A stretch of DNA of 64,000 nt, from positions 78,121,830 through 78,185,829 of the forward strand of contig OZ023273.1 in assembly GCA_964007475.1 (NCBI GenBank). Reading direction: 5' to 3'. The first letter of the stretch is position 1; every line of letters begins with the position of its first letter. The notes beneath the pieces are model-generated. The model did not search any database and had not been told where the DNA came from. It saw only the letters and a program-made list of their open reading frames with translations. Of the stretch, positions 10,460 through 22,569 are shown piece after piece. The DNA is from Hybos culiciformis. Its lineage: Eukaryota; Arthropoda; Insecta; Diptera; Hybotidae. Position numbers and translations under genes: made by a program.

Positions 10460-10473
10460 TCTGGTTTGTTGGG
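10460..10473 (-). repeat. Right terminal inverted repeat
   Basis: TCTGGTTTGTTGGG is the exact reverse complement of the left end. It is followed directly by the AT duplication and by the satellite sequence that continues the interrupted monomer. Confidence 0.92.
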
Positions 10474-10475
10474 AT
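10474..10475. other. Right target-site duplication (AT)
   Basis: Second AT of the duplication. Removing 8512-10475 restores a monomer matching those at about 21,465 and 45,353. Confidence 0.9.
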
Positions 10476-10859
10476 GAGCTCCCAAAGTTGAGAAAGAAAA
10501 TTTTACATATTTGGTATGAAAAAATCGCCTTTCGACGGTTTTTAGGCTCTAGCTCAAAAACCAAAAAATATTTTATAAAACAATTTTTTTTTTAGATTAA
10601 AATTCATAAAATTACGCTTCTTTTGGGATTTAAAAAATTAAAATCGATGCACTGGTTCGCGAGCTATGAGCTCCCAAAGTTGAGAAAGAAAATTTTACAT
10701 ATTTAGTATGAAAAAATCGCCATTCGACGGTTTTTAGGCTCTAGCTCAAAAACCAAAAAATATTTTATAAAACAATTTTTTTTTAGATTAAAACTCATAA
10801 AATTACGCTTCTTTTGGCATTTAAAAAATTAAAATCGATGCACTGGTTCGCGAGCTATG

Positions 10860-12399
10860 AGCTCTCAAAATTGAGAAAGAAAATTTTACATATAATTTTA
10901 GTATGAAAAAATTGCATTTTGACGGTTTTTAGGCTCTAGCTCAAAAACCCAAAAATATTTTATAAAACAATTTTTTTAGATTAAAATTCATAAAATTACG
11001 CTTCTTTTGGCATTTAAAAAATTAATATCGATCCACTGGTTCGCGATCTATGAGCTCGCAAAGTTGAGAAAGAAAATTTTACATATTTAGAATGTAAAAA
11101 TCCCCATTCGACGGTTTTTAGGTCCTATCTCAAAAACCAAAAAATATTTTATGAAACAATTTTTTTTAGATTAAAATTCATAAAATTACGCTTCTTTTGG
11201 CATTTAAAAAATTAAAATCGATGCACTGGTTCGCGAGCTAAGAGCTCTCAAAATTGAGAAAGAAAATTTTACATATAATTTTAGTATGAAAAAATCGCCT
11301 TTTGACGGTTTTTAGGCTCTAGCTCAAAAACCCAAAAATATTTTATAAAACAATTTTTTTTAGATTAAAATTCATAAAATTACGCTTCTTTAGGCATTTA
11401 AAAAATTAATATCGATCCACTGGTTCGCGATCTATGAGCTCTCAAAGTTGAGAAAGAAAATTTTACATATTTAGTATGTAAAAGTCGCCTTTCGACGGTT
11501 TTTAGGCTGTAGCTCAAAAACCAAAAAATTTTTATAAAACAATTTTTTTTAGATTAAAATTCATAAAATTACTCTTCTTTTGGCATTTAAAAAATTAAAA
11601 TCGATGCACTGGTTCGCGAGCTATGAGCTCTCAAAGTTGAGAAAGAAAATTTTACATATATATTTAGTATGAAAAAATCGCCTTTCGACGGTTTTTAGGC
11701 TGTAGCTCAAAAACCAAAAAATTTTTATAAAACAATTTTTTTTAGATTAAAATTCATAAAATTACGCTTCTTTTGGCATTTAAAAAATTAAAATCGATGC
11801 ACTGGTTCGCGAGCTATGAGCTCTCAAAGTTGAGAAAGAAAATTTTACATATATATTTAGTATGAAAAAATCGCCTTTCGACGGTTTTTAGGCTCTAGCT
11901 CAAAAACCAAAAAAATATTTTATAAAACAATTTTTTTTTAGATTAAAATTCATAAAATTACGCTTCTTTTGGCATTTAAAAAATTAAAAACGGTGCACTG
12001 GTTCGCGAGCTATGAACTCTCAAAGTTGAGAAAGAAAATTTTACATATTTAGTATGTAAAAATCGCCATTCGACAGTTTTTAGGCTCTAGCTCAAAAACC
12101 AAAAAATATTTTATAAAACAATTTTTTTTTAGATTAAAATTCATAAAATTGCGATTCTTTTGGCATTTAAAAAGTTAAAATCGATGCACTGGTTCGCGAG
12201 CTATGAGCTCTCAAAGTTGAGAAAGAAAATTTTACATATATATTTAGTATGAAAAAATCGCCTTTCGACGGTTTTTAGGCTCTAGCTCAAAAACCTAAAA
12301 ATATTTTATAAAACAATTTTTTTTAGATTAAAATTCATAAAATTACGCTTCTTTTGGCATTTAAAAAATTAAAATCGATGCACTGGTTCGCGAGCTATG
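10860..12399 (+). repeat. 1,540-bp tandem duplication, copy 1 (eight monomers)
   Basis: Shared private variants lie exactly 1,540 bp apart: ACATATTTAGAATGTAAAAA (AATG at 11091 and 12631), GCGAGCTAAGAGCTC (11237 and 12777) and AAATTAAAAACGGTGCAC (near 11990 and 13530). Differences are few, for example GACAGTTTTT near 12073 against GACGGTTTTT near 13613. Confidence 0.88.
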
Positions 12400-13939
12400 A
12401 GCTCTCAAAATTGAGAAAGAAAATTTTACATATAATTTTAGTATGAAAAAATTGCCTTTTGACGGTTCTTAGGCTCTAGCTCAAAAACCCAAAAATATTT
12501 TATAAAACAATTTTTTTAGATTAAAATTCATAAAATTACGCTTCTTTTGGCATTTAAAAAATTAATATCGATCCACTGGTTCGCGATCTATGAGCTCGCA
12601 AAGTTGAGAAAGAAAATTTTACATATTTAGAATGTAAAAATCCCCATTCGACGGTTTTTAGGTCCTATCTCAAAAACCAAAAAATATTTTATGAAACAAT
12701 TTTTTTTAGATTAAAATTCATAAAATTACGCTTCTTTTGGCATTTAAAAAATTAAAATCGATGCACTGGTTCGCGAGCTAAGAGCTCTCAAAATTGAGAA
12801 AGAAAATTTTACATATAATTTTAGTATGAAAAAATCGCCTTTTGACGGTTTTTAGGCTCTAGCTCAAAAACCCAAAAATATTTTATAAAACAATTTTTTT
12901 TAGATTAAAATTCATAAAATTACGCTTCTTTAGGCATTTAAAAAATTAATATCGATCCACTGGTTCGCGATCTATGAGCTCTCAAAGTTGAGAAAGAAAA
13001 TTTTACATATTTAGTATGTAAAAGTCGCCTTTCGACGGTTTTTAGGCTGTAGCTCAAAAACCAAAAAATTTTTATAAAACAATTTTTTTTAGATTAAAAT
13101 TCATAAAATTACTCTTCTTTTGGCATTTAAAAAATTAAAATCGATGCACTGGTTCGCGAGCTATGAGCTCTCAAAGTTGAGAAAGAAAATTTTACATATA
13201 TATTTAGTATGAAAAAATCGCCTTTCGACGGTTTTTAGGCTGTAGCTCAAAAACCAAAAAATTTTTATAAAACAATTTTTTTTAGATTAAAATTCATAAA
13301 ATTACGCTTCTTTTGGCATTTAAAAAATTAAAATCGATGCACTGGTTCGCGAGCTATGAGCTCTCAAAGTTGAGAAAGAAAATTTTACATATATATTTAG
13401 TATGAAAAAATCGCCTTTCGACGGTTTTTAGGCTCTAGCTCAAAAACCAAAAAAATATTTTATAAAACAATTTTTTTTTAGATTAAAATTCATAAAATTA
13501 CGCTTCTTTTGGCATTTAAAAAATTAAAAACGGTGCACTGGTTCGCGAGCTATGAACTCTCAAAGTTGAGAAAGAAAATTTTACATATTTAGTATGTAAA
13601 AATCGCCATTCGACGGTTTTTAGGCTCTAGCTCAAAAACCAAAAAATATTTTATAAAACAATTTTTTTTTAGATTAAAATTCATAAAATTGCGATTCTTT
13701 TGGCATTTAAAAAGTTAAAATCGATGCACTGGTTCGCGAGCTATGAGCTCTCAAAGTTGAGAAAGAAAATTTTACATATATATTTAGTATGAAAAAATCG
13801 CCTTTCGACGGTTTTTAGGCTCTAGCTCAAAAACCAAAAAATATTTTATAAAACAATTTTTTTTAGATTAAAATTCATAAAATTACGCTTCTTTTGGCAT
13901 TTAAAAAATTAAAATCGATGCACTGGTTCGCGAGCTATG
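12400..13939 (+). repeat. 1,540-bp tandem duplication, copy 2
   Basis: Second copy of the unit above. It ends near 13,939, where GAGCTATGAACTC replaces GAGCTATGAGCTC. Most of it (from about 12,777) was copied again as part of the 3,996-bp duplication, so the 1,540-bp event came first. Confidence 0.88.
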
Positions 13940-16772
13940 AACTCTCAAAGTTGAGGAAGAAAATTTTACATATTTGGTATGAAAAAATCGGCTTTCGACG
14001 GTTTTTAGGCTCTAGCTCAAAAACCAAAAAATATTTTATAAAACAATTTTTTTTTAGATTAAAATTCATAAAATTGCGATTCTTTTGGCATTTAAAAAGT
14101 TAAAATCGATGCACTGGTTCGCGAGCTATGAGCTCTCAAAGTTGAGAAAGAAAATTTTACATATATATTTAGTATGAAAAAATCGCCTTTCGACGGTTTT
14201 TAGTCTCTAGCTAAAAAACCAAAAAATATTTTATAAAACAATTTTTTTTAGATTAAAATTCATAAAATTACGCTTCTTTTGGCATTTAAAAAATTAAAAT
14301 CGATGCACTGGTTCGCGAGCTATGAGCTCTCAAAGTTGAGAAAGAAAATTTTACATATATATTTAGTATGAAAAAATCGCCTTTCGACGGTTTTTAGGCT
14401 CTAGCTCAAAAACCAAAAAAATATTTTATAAAACAATTTTTTTTTAGATTAAAATTCATAAAATTACGCTTCTTTTGGCATTTAATAAATTAAAATCGAT
14501 GTACTGGTTCGCGAGCTATGAGCTCTCAAAGTTGCGAAAGAAAATTTTACATATTTAGTATGAAAAAATCGCCTTTCGACGGTTTCTAGTCTCTAGCTCA
14601 AAAACCAAAAAATATTTTATAAAACAATTTTTTTTTTAGATTAAAATTCATAAAATTACGCTTCTTTTGGCATTTAAAAAATTTAAATCGATGCACTGAT
14701 TCGCGAGCTATGAGCTCTCAAAGTTGATAAAGGAAATTTTCGACGGTTTTTAGGCTGTAGCTTAAAAACCAAATAATATTTTATAAAACAATTTTTTTTT
14801 AGATTAAAACTCATAAAATTACGCTTCTTTTGGCATTTAAAAAATTAAAATCGATGCACTGGTTCTCTCAAAATTGAGAAAGAAAATTTTACATATAATT
14901 TTAGTATGCAAAAATCGCCTTTTGACGGTTTTTAGGCTCTAGCTCAAAAACCAAAAATATTGTATAAAACAATTTTTTTTAGATTAAAATTCATAAAATT
15001 ACGATTCTTTTGGCATTTAAAAAATTAATATCGATCCACTGGTTCGCGATCTATGAGCTCGCAAAGTTGAGAAAGAAAATTTTACATATTTAGTATGTAA
15101 AAATCGCCATTCGAAAGGTTTTTAGGCTCTAGCTCAAAAACTAAAAAATATTTTATAAAATAATTTTTTTTAGATTAAAATTCATAAAATTACGCTTCTT
15201 TTGGCATTTAAAAAATTAAAATCGATGCACTGGTTCGCAAGCTACGAGCTCTCAAAATTGAGAAAGAAAATTTTAAATATAATTTTAGTATGAAAAAATC
15301 GCCTTTTGACGGTTTTTAGGCTCTAGCTCAAAAACCCAAAAATATTTTATAAAACAATTTTTTTTAGATTAAAATTCCTAAAATAACGCTTCTTTTGGCA
15401 TTTAAAAAATTAATATCGATCCACTGGTTCGCGATCTATGAGCTCTCAAAGTTGAGAAAGAAAATTTTACATATTTAGTATGTAAAAATCGCCATTCGAC
15501 GGTTTTTAGGCTCTAGCTCAAAAACCAAAAAATATTTTATAAAACAATTTTTTTTTTAGATTAAAACTCATAAAATTACGCTTCTTTTGGCATTTAAAAA
15601 ATTAAAATCGATGCACTGGTTCGCGAGCTATGAGCTCTCAAAATTGAGAAAGAAAATTTTACATATAATTTTAGTATGAAAAAATCGCCTTTTGACGGTT
15701 TTTAGGCTCTAGCTCAAAAACCCAAAAATATTTTATAAAACAATTTTTTTAGATTAAAATTCATAAAATTACGCTTCTTTTGGCATTTAAAAAATTAATA
15801 TCGATCCACTGGTTCTATGAGCTCGCAAAGTTGAGAAAGAAAATTTTACATATTTAGTATGTAAAAATCCCCATTCGACGGTTTTTAGGTCCTATCTCAA
15901 AAACCAAAAAATATTTTAGGAAACAATTTTTTTTTAGATTAAAATTCATAAAATTACGCTTCTTTTGGCATTTAAAAAATTAAAATCGATGCACTGGTTC
16001 GCGAGCTATGAGCTCTCAAAATTGAGAAAGAAAATTTTACATATAATTTTAGTATGAAAAATCGCCTTTTGACGGTTTTTAGGCTCTAGCTCAAAAACCC
16101 AAAAATATTTTATAAAACAATTTTTTTTAGATTAAAATTCATAAAATTACGCTTCTTTAGGCATTTAAAAAAATAATATCGATCCACTGGTTCGCGATCT
16201 ATGAGCTCTAAAAGTTGAGAAAGAAAATTTTACATATTTAGTATGTAAAAATCGCCATTCGACGGTTTTTAGGCTCTAGCTCAAAAACCAAAAAATATTT
16301 TATAAAACAATTTTTTTTTAGATTAAAATTCATAAAATTACGCTTCTTTTGGCATTTAAAAAATTAAAATCGATGCACTGGTTCGCGAGCTATGAGCTCT
16401 CAAAGTTGAGAAAGAAAATTTTACATATATATATAGTATGAAAAAATCGCCTTTCGACGGTTTTTAGGCTCTAGCTCAAAAACCAAAAAATATTTTATAA
16501 AACAATTTTTTTTTAGATTAAAATTCATAAAATTACGCTTCTTTTGGCATTTAAAAAATTAAAATCGATGCACTGGTTCGCGAGCTATGAACTCTCAAAG
16601 TTGAGAAAGAAAATTTTACATATTTGGTATGAAAAAATCGCCTTTCGACGGTTTTTAGGCTGTAGCTCAAAAACCAAAAAAATTTTATAAAACAATTTTT
16701 TTTAGATTAAAATTCATAAAATTACGCTTCTTTTGGCATTTAAAAAATTAAAATCGATGCACTGGTTCGCGA
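12777..16772 (+). repeat. 3,996-bp tandem duplication, copy 1 (about 21 monomers)
   Basis: Pairs at a constant offset of 3,996 bp include GCGAGCTAAGAGCTC (12777 and 16773), the open-frame monomer starting 13894 and 17890, GTTGATAAAGGAAATTTTCG (near 14723 and 18719), CGAAAGGTTTTTAGG (near 15113 and 19109) and TTTTAGGAAACAATTT (near 15915 and 19911). The copies look almost identical over their whole length, so this is a young event or possibly an assembly duplication. Confidence 0.92.
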
Positions 16773-19700
16773 GCTAAGAGCTCTCAAAATTGAGAAAGAA
16801 AATTTTACATATAATTTTAGTATGAAAAAATCGCCTTTTGACGGTTTTTAGGCTCTAGCTCAAAAACCCAAAAATATTTTATAAAACAATTTTTTTTAGA
16901 TTAAAATTCATAAAATTACGCTTCTTTAGGCATTTAAAAAATTAATATCGATCCACTGGTTCGCGATCTATGAGCTCTCAAAGTTGAGAAAGAAAATTTT
17001 ACATATTTAGTATGTAAAAGTCGCCTTTCGACGGTTTTTAGGCTGTAGCTCAAAAACCAAAAAATTTTTATAAAACAATTTTTTTTAGATTAAAATTCAT
17101 AAAATTACTCTTCTTTTGGCATTTAAAAAATTAAAATCGATGCACTGGTTCGCGAGCTATGAGCTCTCAAAGTTGAGAAAGAAAATTTTACATATATATT
17201 TAGTATGAAAAAATCGCCTTTCGACGGTTTTTAGGCTGTAGCTCAAAAACCAAAAAATTTTTATAAAACAATTTTTTTTAGATTAAAATTCATAAAATTA
17301 CGCTTCTTTTGGCATTTAAAAAATTAAAATCGATGCACTGGTTCGCGAGCTATGAGCTCTCAAAGTTGAGAAAGAAAATTTTACATATATATTTAGTATG
17401 AAAAAATCGCCTTTCGACGGTTTTTAGGCTCTAGCTCAAAAACCAAAAAAATATTTTATAAAACAATTTTTTTTTAGATTAAAATTCATAAAATTACGCT
17501 TCTTTTGGCATTTAAAAAATTAAAAACGGTGCACTGGTTCGCGAGCTATGAACTCTCAAAGTTGAGAAAGAAAATTTTACATATTTAGTATGTAAAAATC
17601 GCCATTCGACGGTTTTTAGGCTCTAGCTCAAAAACCAAAAAATATTTTATAAAACAATTTTTTTTTAGATTAAAATTCATAAAATTGCGATTCTTTTGGC
17701 ATTTAAAAAGTTAAAATCGATGCACTGGTTCGCGAGCTATGAGCTCTCAAAGTTGAGAAAGAAAATTTTACATATATATTTAGTATGAAAAAATCGCCTT
17801 TCGACGGTTTTTAGGCTCTAGCTCAAAAACCAAAAAATATTTTATAAAACAATTTTTTTTAGATTAAAATTCATAAAATTACGCTTCTTTTGGCATTTAA
17901 AAAATTAAAATCGATGCACTGGTTCGCGAGCTATGAACTCTCAAAGTTGAGGAAGAAAATTTTACATATTTGGTATGAAAAAATCGGCTTTCGACGGTTT
18001 TTAGGCTCTAGCTCAAAAACCAAAAAATATTTTATAAAACAATTTTTTTTTAGATTAAAATTCATAAAATTGCGATTCTTTTGGCATTTAAAAAGTTAAA
18101 ATCGATGCACTGGTTCGCGAGCTATGAGCTCTCAAAGTTGAGAAAGAAAATTTTACATATATATTTAGTATGAAAAAATCGCCTTTCGACGGTTTTTAGT
18201 CTCTAGCTAAAAAACCAAAAAATATTTTATAAAACAATTTTTTTTAGATTAAAATTCATAAAATTACGCTTCTTTTGGCATTTAAAAAATTAAAATCGAT
18301 GCACTGGTTCGCGAGCTATGAGCTCTCAAAGTTGAGAAAGAAAATTTTACATATATATTTAGTATGAAAAAATCGCCTTTCGACGGTTTTTAGGCTCTAG
18401 CTCAAAAACCAAAAAAATATTTTATAAAACAATTTTTTTTTAGATTAAAATTCATAAAATTACGCTTCTTTTGGCATTTAATAAATTAAAATCGATGTAC
18501 TGGTTCGCGAGCTATGAGCTCTCAAAGTTGCGAAAGAAAATTTTACATATTTAGTATGAAAAAATCGCCTTTCGACGGTTTCTAGTCTCTAGCTCAAAAA
18601 CCAAAAAATATTTTATAAAACAATTTTTTTTTTAGATTAAAATTCATAAAATTACGCTTCTTTTGGCATTTAAAAAATTTAAATCGATGCACTGATTCGC
18701 GAGCTATGAGCTCTCAAAGTTGATAAAGGAAATTTTCGACGGTTTTTAGGCTGTAGCTTAAAAACCAAATAATATTTTATAAAACAATTTTTTTTTAGAT
18801 TAAAACTCATAAAATTACGCTTCTTTTGGCATTTAAAAAATTAAAATCGATGCACTGGTTCTCTCAAAATTGAGAAAGAAAATTTTACATATAATTTTAG
18901 TATGCAAAAATCGCCTTTTGACGGTTTTTAGGCTCTAGCTCAAAAACCAAAAATATTGTATAAAACAATTTTTTTTAGATTAAAATTCATAAAATTACGA
19001 TTCTTTTGGCATTTAAAAAATTAATATCGATCCACTGGTTCGCGATCTATGAGCTCGCAAAGTTGAGAAAGAAAATTTTACATATTTAGTATGTAAAAAT
19101 CGCCATTCGAAAGGTTTTTAGGCTCTAGCTCAAAAACTAAAAAATATTTTATAAAATAATTTTTTTTAGATTAAAATTCATAAAATTACGCTTCTTTTGG
19201 CATTTAAAAAATTAAAATCGATGCACTGGTTCGCAAGCTACGAGCTCTCAAAATTGAGAAAGAAAATTTTAAATATAATTTTAGTATGAAAAAATCGCCT
19301 TTTGACGGTTTTTAGGCTCTAGCTCAAAAACCCAAAAATATTTTATAAAACAATTTTTTTTAGATTAAAATTCCTAAAATAACGCTTCTTTTGGCATTTA
19401 AAAAATTAATATCGATCCACTGGTTCGCGATCTATGAGCTCTCAAAGTTGAGAAAGAAAATTTTACATATTTAGTATGTAAAAATCGCCATTCGACGGTT
19501 TTTAGGCTCTAGCTCAAAAACCAAAAAATATTTTATAAAACAATTTTTTTTTTAGATTAAAACTCATAAAATTACGCTTCTTTTGGCATTTAAAAAATTA
19601 AAATCGATGCACTGGTTCGCGAGCTATGAGCTCTCAAAATTGAGAAAGAAAATTTTACATATAATTTTAGTATGAAAAAATCGCCTTTTGACGGTTTTTA

Positions 19701-20768
19701 GGCTCTAGCTCAAAAACCCAAAAATATTTTATAAAACAATTTTTTTAGATTAAAATTCATAAAATTACGCTTCTTTTGGCATTTAAAAAATTAATATCGA
19801 TCCACTGGTTCTATGAGCTCGCAAAGTTGAGAAAGAAAATTTTACATATTTAGTATGTAAAAATCCCCATTCGACGGTTTTTAGGTCCTATCTCAAAAAC
19901 CAAAAAATATTTTAGGAAACAATTTTTTTTTAGATTAAAATTCATAAAATTACGCTTCTTTTGGCATTTAAAAAATTAAAATCGATGCACTGGTTCGCGA
20001 GCTATGAGCTCTCAAAATTGAGAAAGAAAATTTTACATATAATTTTAGTATGAAAAATCGCCTTTTGACGGTTTTTAGGCTCTAGCTCAAAAACCCAAAA
20101 ATATTTTATAAAACAATTTTTTTTAGATTAAAATTCATAAAATTACGCTTCTTTAGGCATTTAAAAAAATAATATCGATCCACTGGTTCGCGATCTATGA
20201 GCTCTAAAAGTTGAGAAAGAAAATTTTACATATTTAGTATGTAAAAATCGCCATTCGACGGTTTTTAGGCTCTAGCTCAAAAACCAAAAAATATTTTATA
20301 AAACAATTTTTTTTTAGATTAAAATTCATAAAATTACGCTTCTTTTGGCATTTAAAAAATTAAAATCGATGCACTGGTTCGCGAGCTATGAGCTCTCAAA
20401 GTTGAGAAAGAAAATTTTACATATATATATAGTATGAAAAAATCGCCTTTCGACGGTTTTTAGGCTCTAGCTCAAAAACCAAAAAATATTTTATAAAACA
20501 ATTTTTTTTTAGATTAAAATTCATAAAATTACGCTTCTTTTGGCATTTAAAAAATTAAAATCGATGCACTGGTTCGCGAGCTATGAACTCTCAAAGTTGA
20601 GAAAGAAAATTTTACATATTTGGTATGAAAAAATCGCCTTTCGACGGTTTTTAGGCTGTAGCTCAAAAACCAAAAAAATTTTATAAAACAATTTTTTTTA
20701 GATTAAAATTCATAAAATTACGCTTCTTTTGGCATTTAAAAAATTAAAATCGATGCACTGGTTCGCGA
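16773..20768 (+). repeat. 3,996-bp tandem duplication, copy 2
   Basis: Near-identical second copy of 12777-16772. It ends at 20,768, just before the aberrant ACTCTCATTAAAAACC junction. It includes the short AAGGAAATTTTCGACG monomer that also marks block 1 near 1152 and 5711. Confidence 0.92.
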
Positions 20769-20769
20769 G

Positions 20770-20960
20770 CTATGAACTCTCATTAAAAACCTAAAAATAT
20801 TTTATAAAACAATTTTTTTTTAGATTAAAATTCATAAAATTACGCTTCTTTTGGCATTTAAAAAATTTAAATCGATGCACTGGTTCGCGAGCTATGAGCT
20901 CTCAAAGTTGCGAAAGAAAATTTTACATATTTAGTATGAAAAAATCGCCTTTCGACGGTT
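20770..20960 (+). repeat. Deletion-junction monomer (ACTCTCATTAAAAACC)
   Basis: GAACTCTCAT is joined directly to CAAAAACC/TAAAAACC, removing the GTTGAGAAAG to GGCTCTAGC part of the monomer. The same junction occurs near 5000 and 44664 (both with C at the variable base), so one deletion event has been spread to three places. Confidence 0.8.
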
Positions 20961-21700
20961 TTTAAGCTCTAGCTCAAAAAACAAAAAATATTTTTTAAAA
21001 CAATTTTTTTTTAGATTAAAATTCATAAAATTACTCTTCTTTTGGCATTTAAAAAATTAAAATCGATGCACTGGTTCGCGAGCTATGAACTCTCAAAGTT
21101 GAGAAAGAAAATTTTACATATTTGGTATGAAAAAATCGCCTTTCGACGGTTTTTAGGCTGTAGCTCAAAAACCAAAAAATTTTTATAAAACATTTTTTTT
21201 TTAGATTAAAATTCATAAAATTACGCTTCTTTTGGCATTTAAAAAATTAAACTCGATGCACTGGTTCGCGAGCTATGAGCTCTCAAAGTTGAGAAAGAAA
21301 ATTTTACATATTTAGTATGAAAAAATCGCCTTTCGACGGTTTTTAGGCTCTAGCTCAAAAACCAAATAATATTTTATGAAACAATTTATTTTACATTAAA
21401 ATTCATAAAATTTCGCTTCTTTTGGCATTTAAAAAATTAAAATCGTTGCACTGGTTCGCGAGCTATGAGCTCCCAAAGTTGAGAAAGAAAATTTTACATA
21501 TTTGGTATGAAAAAATCGCCTTTCGACGTTTTTTAGGCTCTAGCTCAAAACCCAAAAAATATTTTATAAAACAATTTTTTTTTAGATTAAAATTCATAAA
21601 ATTACGCTTCTTTTGGGATTTAAAAAATTGAAATCGAAGCACTGGTTCGCGAGCTATGAGCTCCCAAAGTTGAGAAAGAAAATTTTACATATTTAGTATG
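20820..21700 (+). repeat. Dispersed paralogous block with empty transposon site
   Basis: C-like monomers with the same variant order as 7860-8511 plus 10474-10700, and as 44720-45600 (offset 23,888 at 21422 and 45310). Around 21,465 it reads GCGAGCTATGAGCTCCC without an insertion, giving an empty target site. Confidence 0.85.
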
Positions 21701-22204
21701 AAAAAATCGCCTTTCGACGGTTTTTAGGCTCTAGCTCAAAAACCCAAAAATATTTTATAAAACAATTTTTTTTAGATTAAAATTCATAAAATTACGCTTC
21801 TTTTGGTATTTAAAAAATTAATATCGATCCACTGGTTCGCGATCTATGAGCTCGCAAAGTTGAGAAAGAAAATTTTACATATTTAGTATGTAAAAATCGC
21901 CATTCGACGGTTTTTAGGCTCTAGCTCAAAAACCAAAAAATATTTTATAAAACAATTTTTTTTTAGATTAAAATTAATAAAATTACGCTTCTTTTGGCAT
22001 TTAAAAAAATAAAATCGATGCACTGGTTCGCGAGCTATGAGGTCTCAAAATTGAGAAAGAAAATTTTACATATAATTTTAGTATGAAAAAATTGCCTTTT
22101 GACGGTTTTTAGGCTCTAGCTCAAAAACTCAAAAATATTTTATAAAACAATTTTTTTTAGATTAAAATTCATAAAATAACGCTTCTTTTGGCATTTAAAA
22201 AATT

Positions 22205-22260
22205 AATATCGATCCACATATTTAGTATGTAAAAATATTTAGTATGTAAAAATCGCCATT
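22205..22260 (+). repeat. Rearranged monomer junction with a small tandem duplication
   Basis: TCGATCCAC is joined directly to ATATTTAGTATGTAAAA, skipping the TGGTTCGCGATCTATGAGCTC core. ATATTTAGTATGTAAAA then appears twice, once cut short and once entire. This combination of deletion and 17-bp duplication is unique in the window and looks like template slippage during repair. Confidence 0.8.
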
Positions 22261-22569
22261 CGACGGTTTTTAGGCTCTAGCTCAAAAACCAAAAGATATT
22301 TTATAAAACAATTTTTTTTTAGATTAAAACTCATAAAATTACGCTTCTTTTGGCATTTAAAAAATTAAAATCGATGCACTGGTTCGCGAGCTATGAGCTC
22401 TCAAAATTGAGAAAGAAAATTTTACATATAATTTTAGTATGAAAAAATCGCCTTTTGACGGTTTTTAGGCTCTAGCTCAAAAACCCAAAAATATTTTATA
22501 AAACAATTTTTTTTAGATTAAAATTCATAAAATTACGCTTCTTTTGGCATTTAAAAAATTAATATCGAT

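Larger units (their letters stand above)
8512..10473. mobile_element. 1,962-bp non-autonomous-looking DNA transposon with AT target duplication
   Basis: The element starts CCCAACAAACCAGA and ends with the exact reverse complement TCTGGTTTGTTGGG, giving 14-bp terminal inverted repeats. It sits between AT dinucleotides, and restoring the empty site requires removing exactly the element plus one AT. Both ends have subterminal hairpins built on AAGATTA/TAATCTT words. The interior has six 48-bp tandem units, a 344-bp foldback, AT-rich microsatellite-like sequence and one broken exon-like frame on the minus strand. I find no transposase open frame. From family knowledge, a 2-bp AT duplication fits the ISL2EU branch of the PIF/Harbinger group better than Tc1/mariner (TA), piggyBac (TTAA) or hAT (8 bp). 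That assignment is inference, as no transposase is visible. It could be an undescribed family. Confidence 0.85.

Noticed and set aside
8512..10473. Tc1/mariner, piggyBac or hAT assignment for the transposon
   Set aside because: The duplicated target is AT, as shown by two empty sites, not TA, TTAA or 8 bp. The CCC start resembles piggyBac, but the TTAA target is absent.
10260..10595. 111-codon frame crossing the right end of the transposon into the satellite
   Set aside because: It starts at TTG, reads through a terminal inverted repeat and a hairpin, and then uses the same chance satellite frame. No protein family is recognisable.
13894..14103. 69-codon frame in a satellite monomer, recurring at 17,890, 21,422, 45,310, 47,020, 48,171, 48,747, 49,898, 53,561 and 54,712
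   Set aside because: It starts at TTG, not ATG, and depends mostly on TGG replacing the usual TAG in CATATTTGGTATG. Most of the roughly 320 monomers have a stop there, and the copies recur because the DNA is duplicated, not because the frame is conserved. I treat it as chance in satellite sequence.
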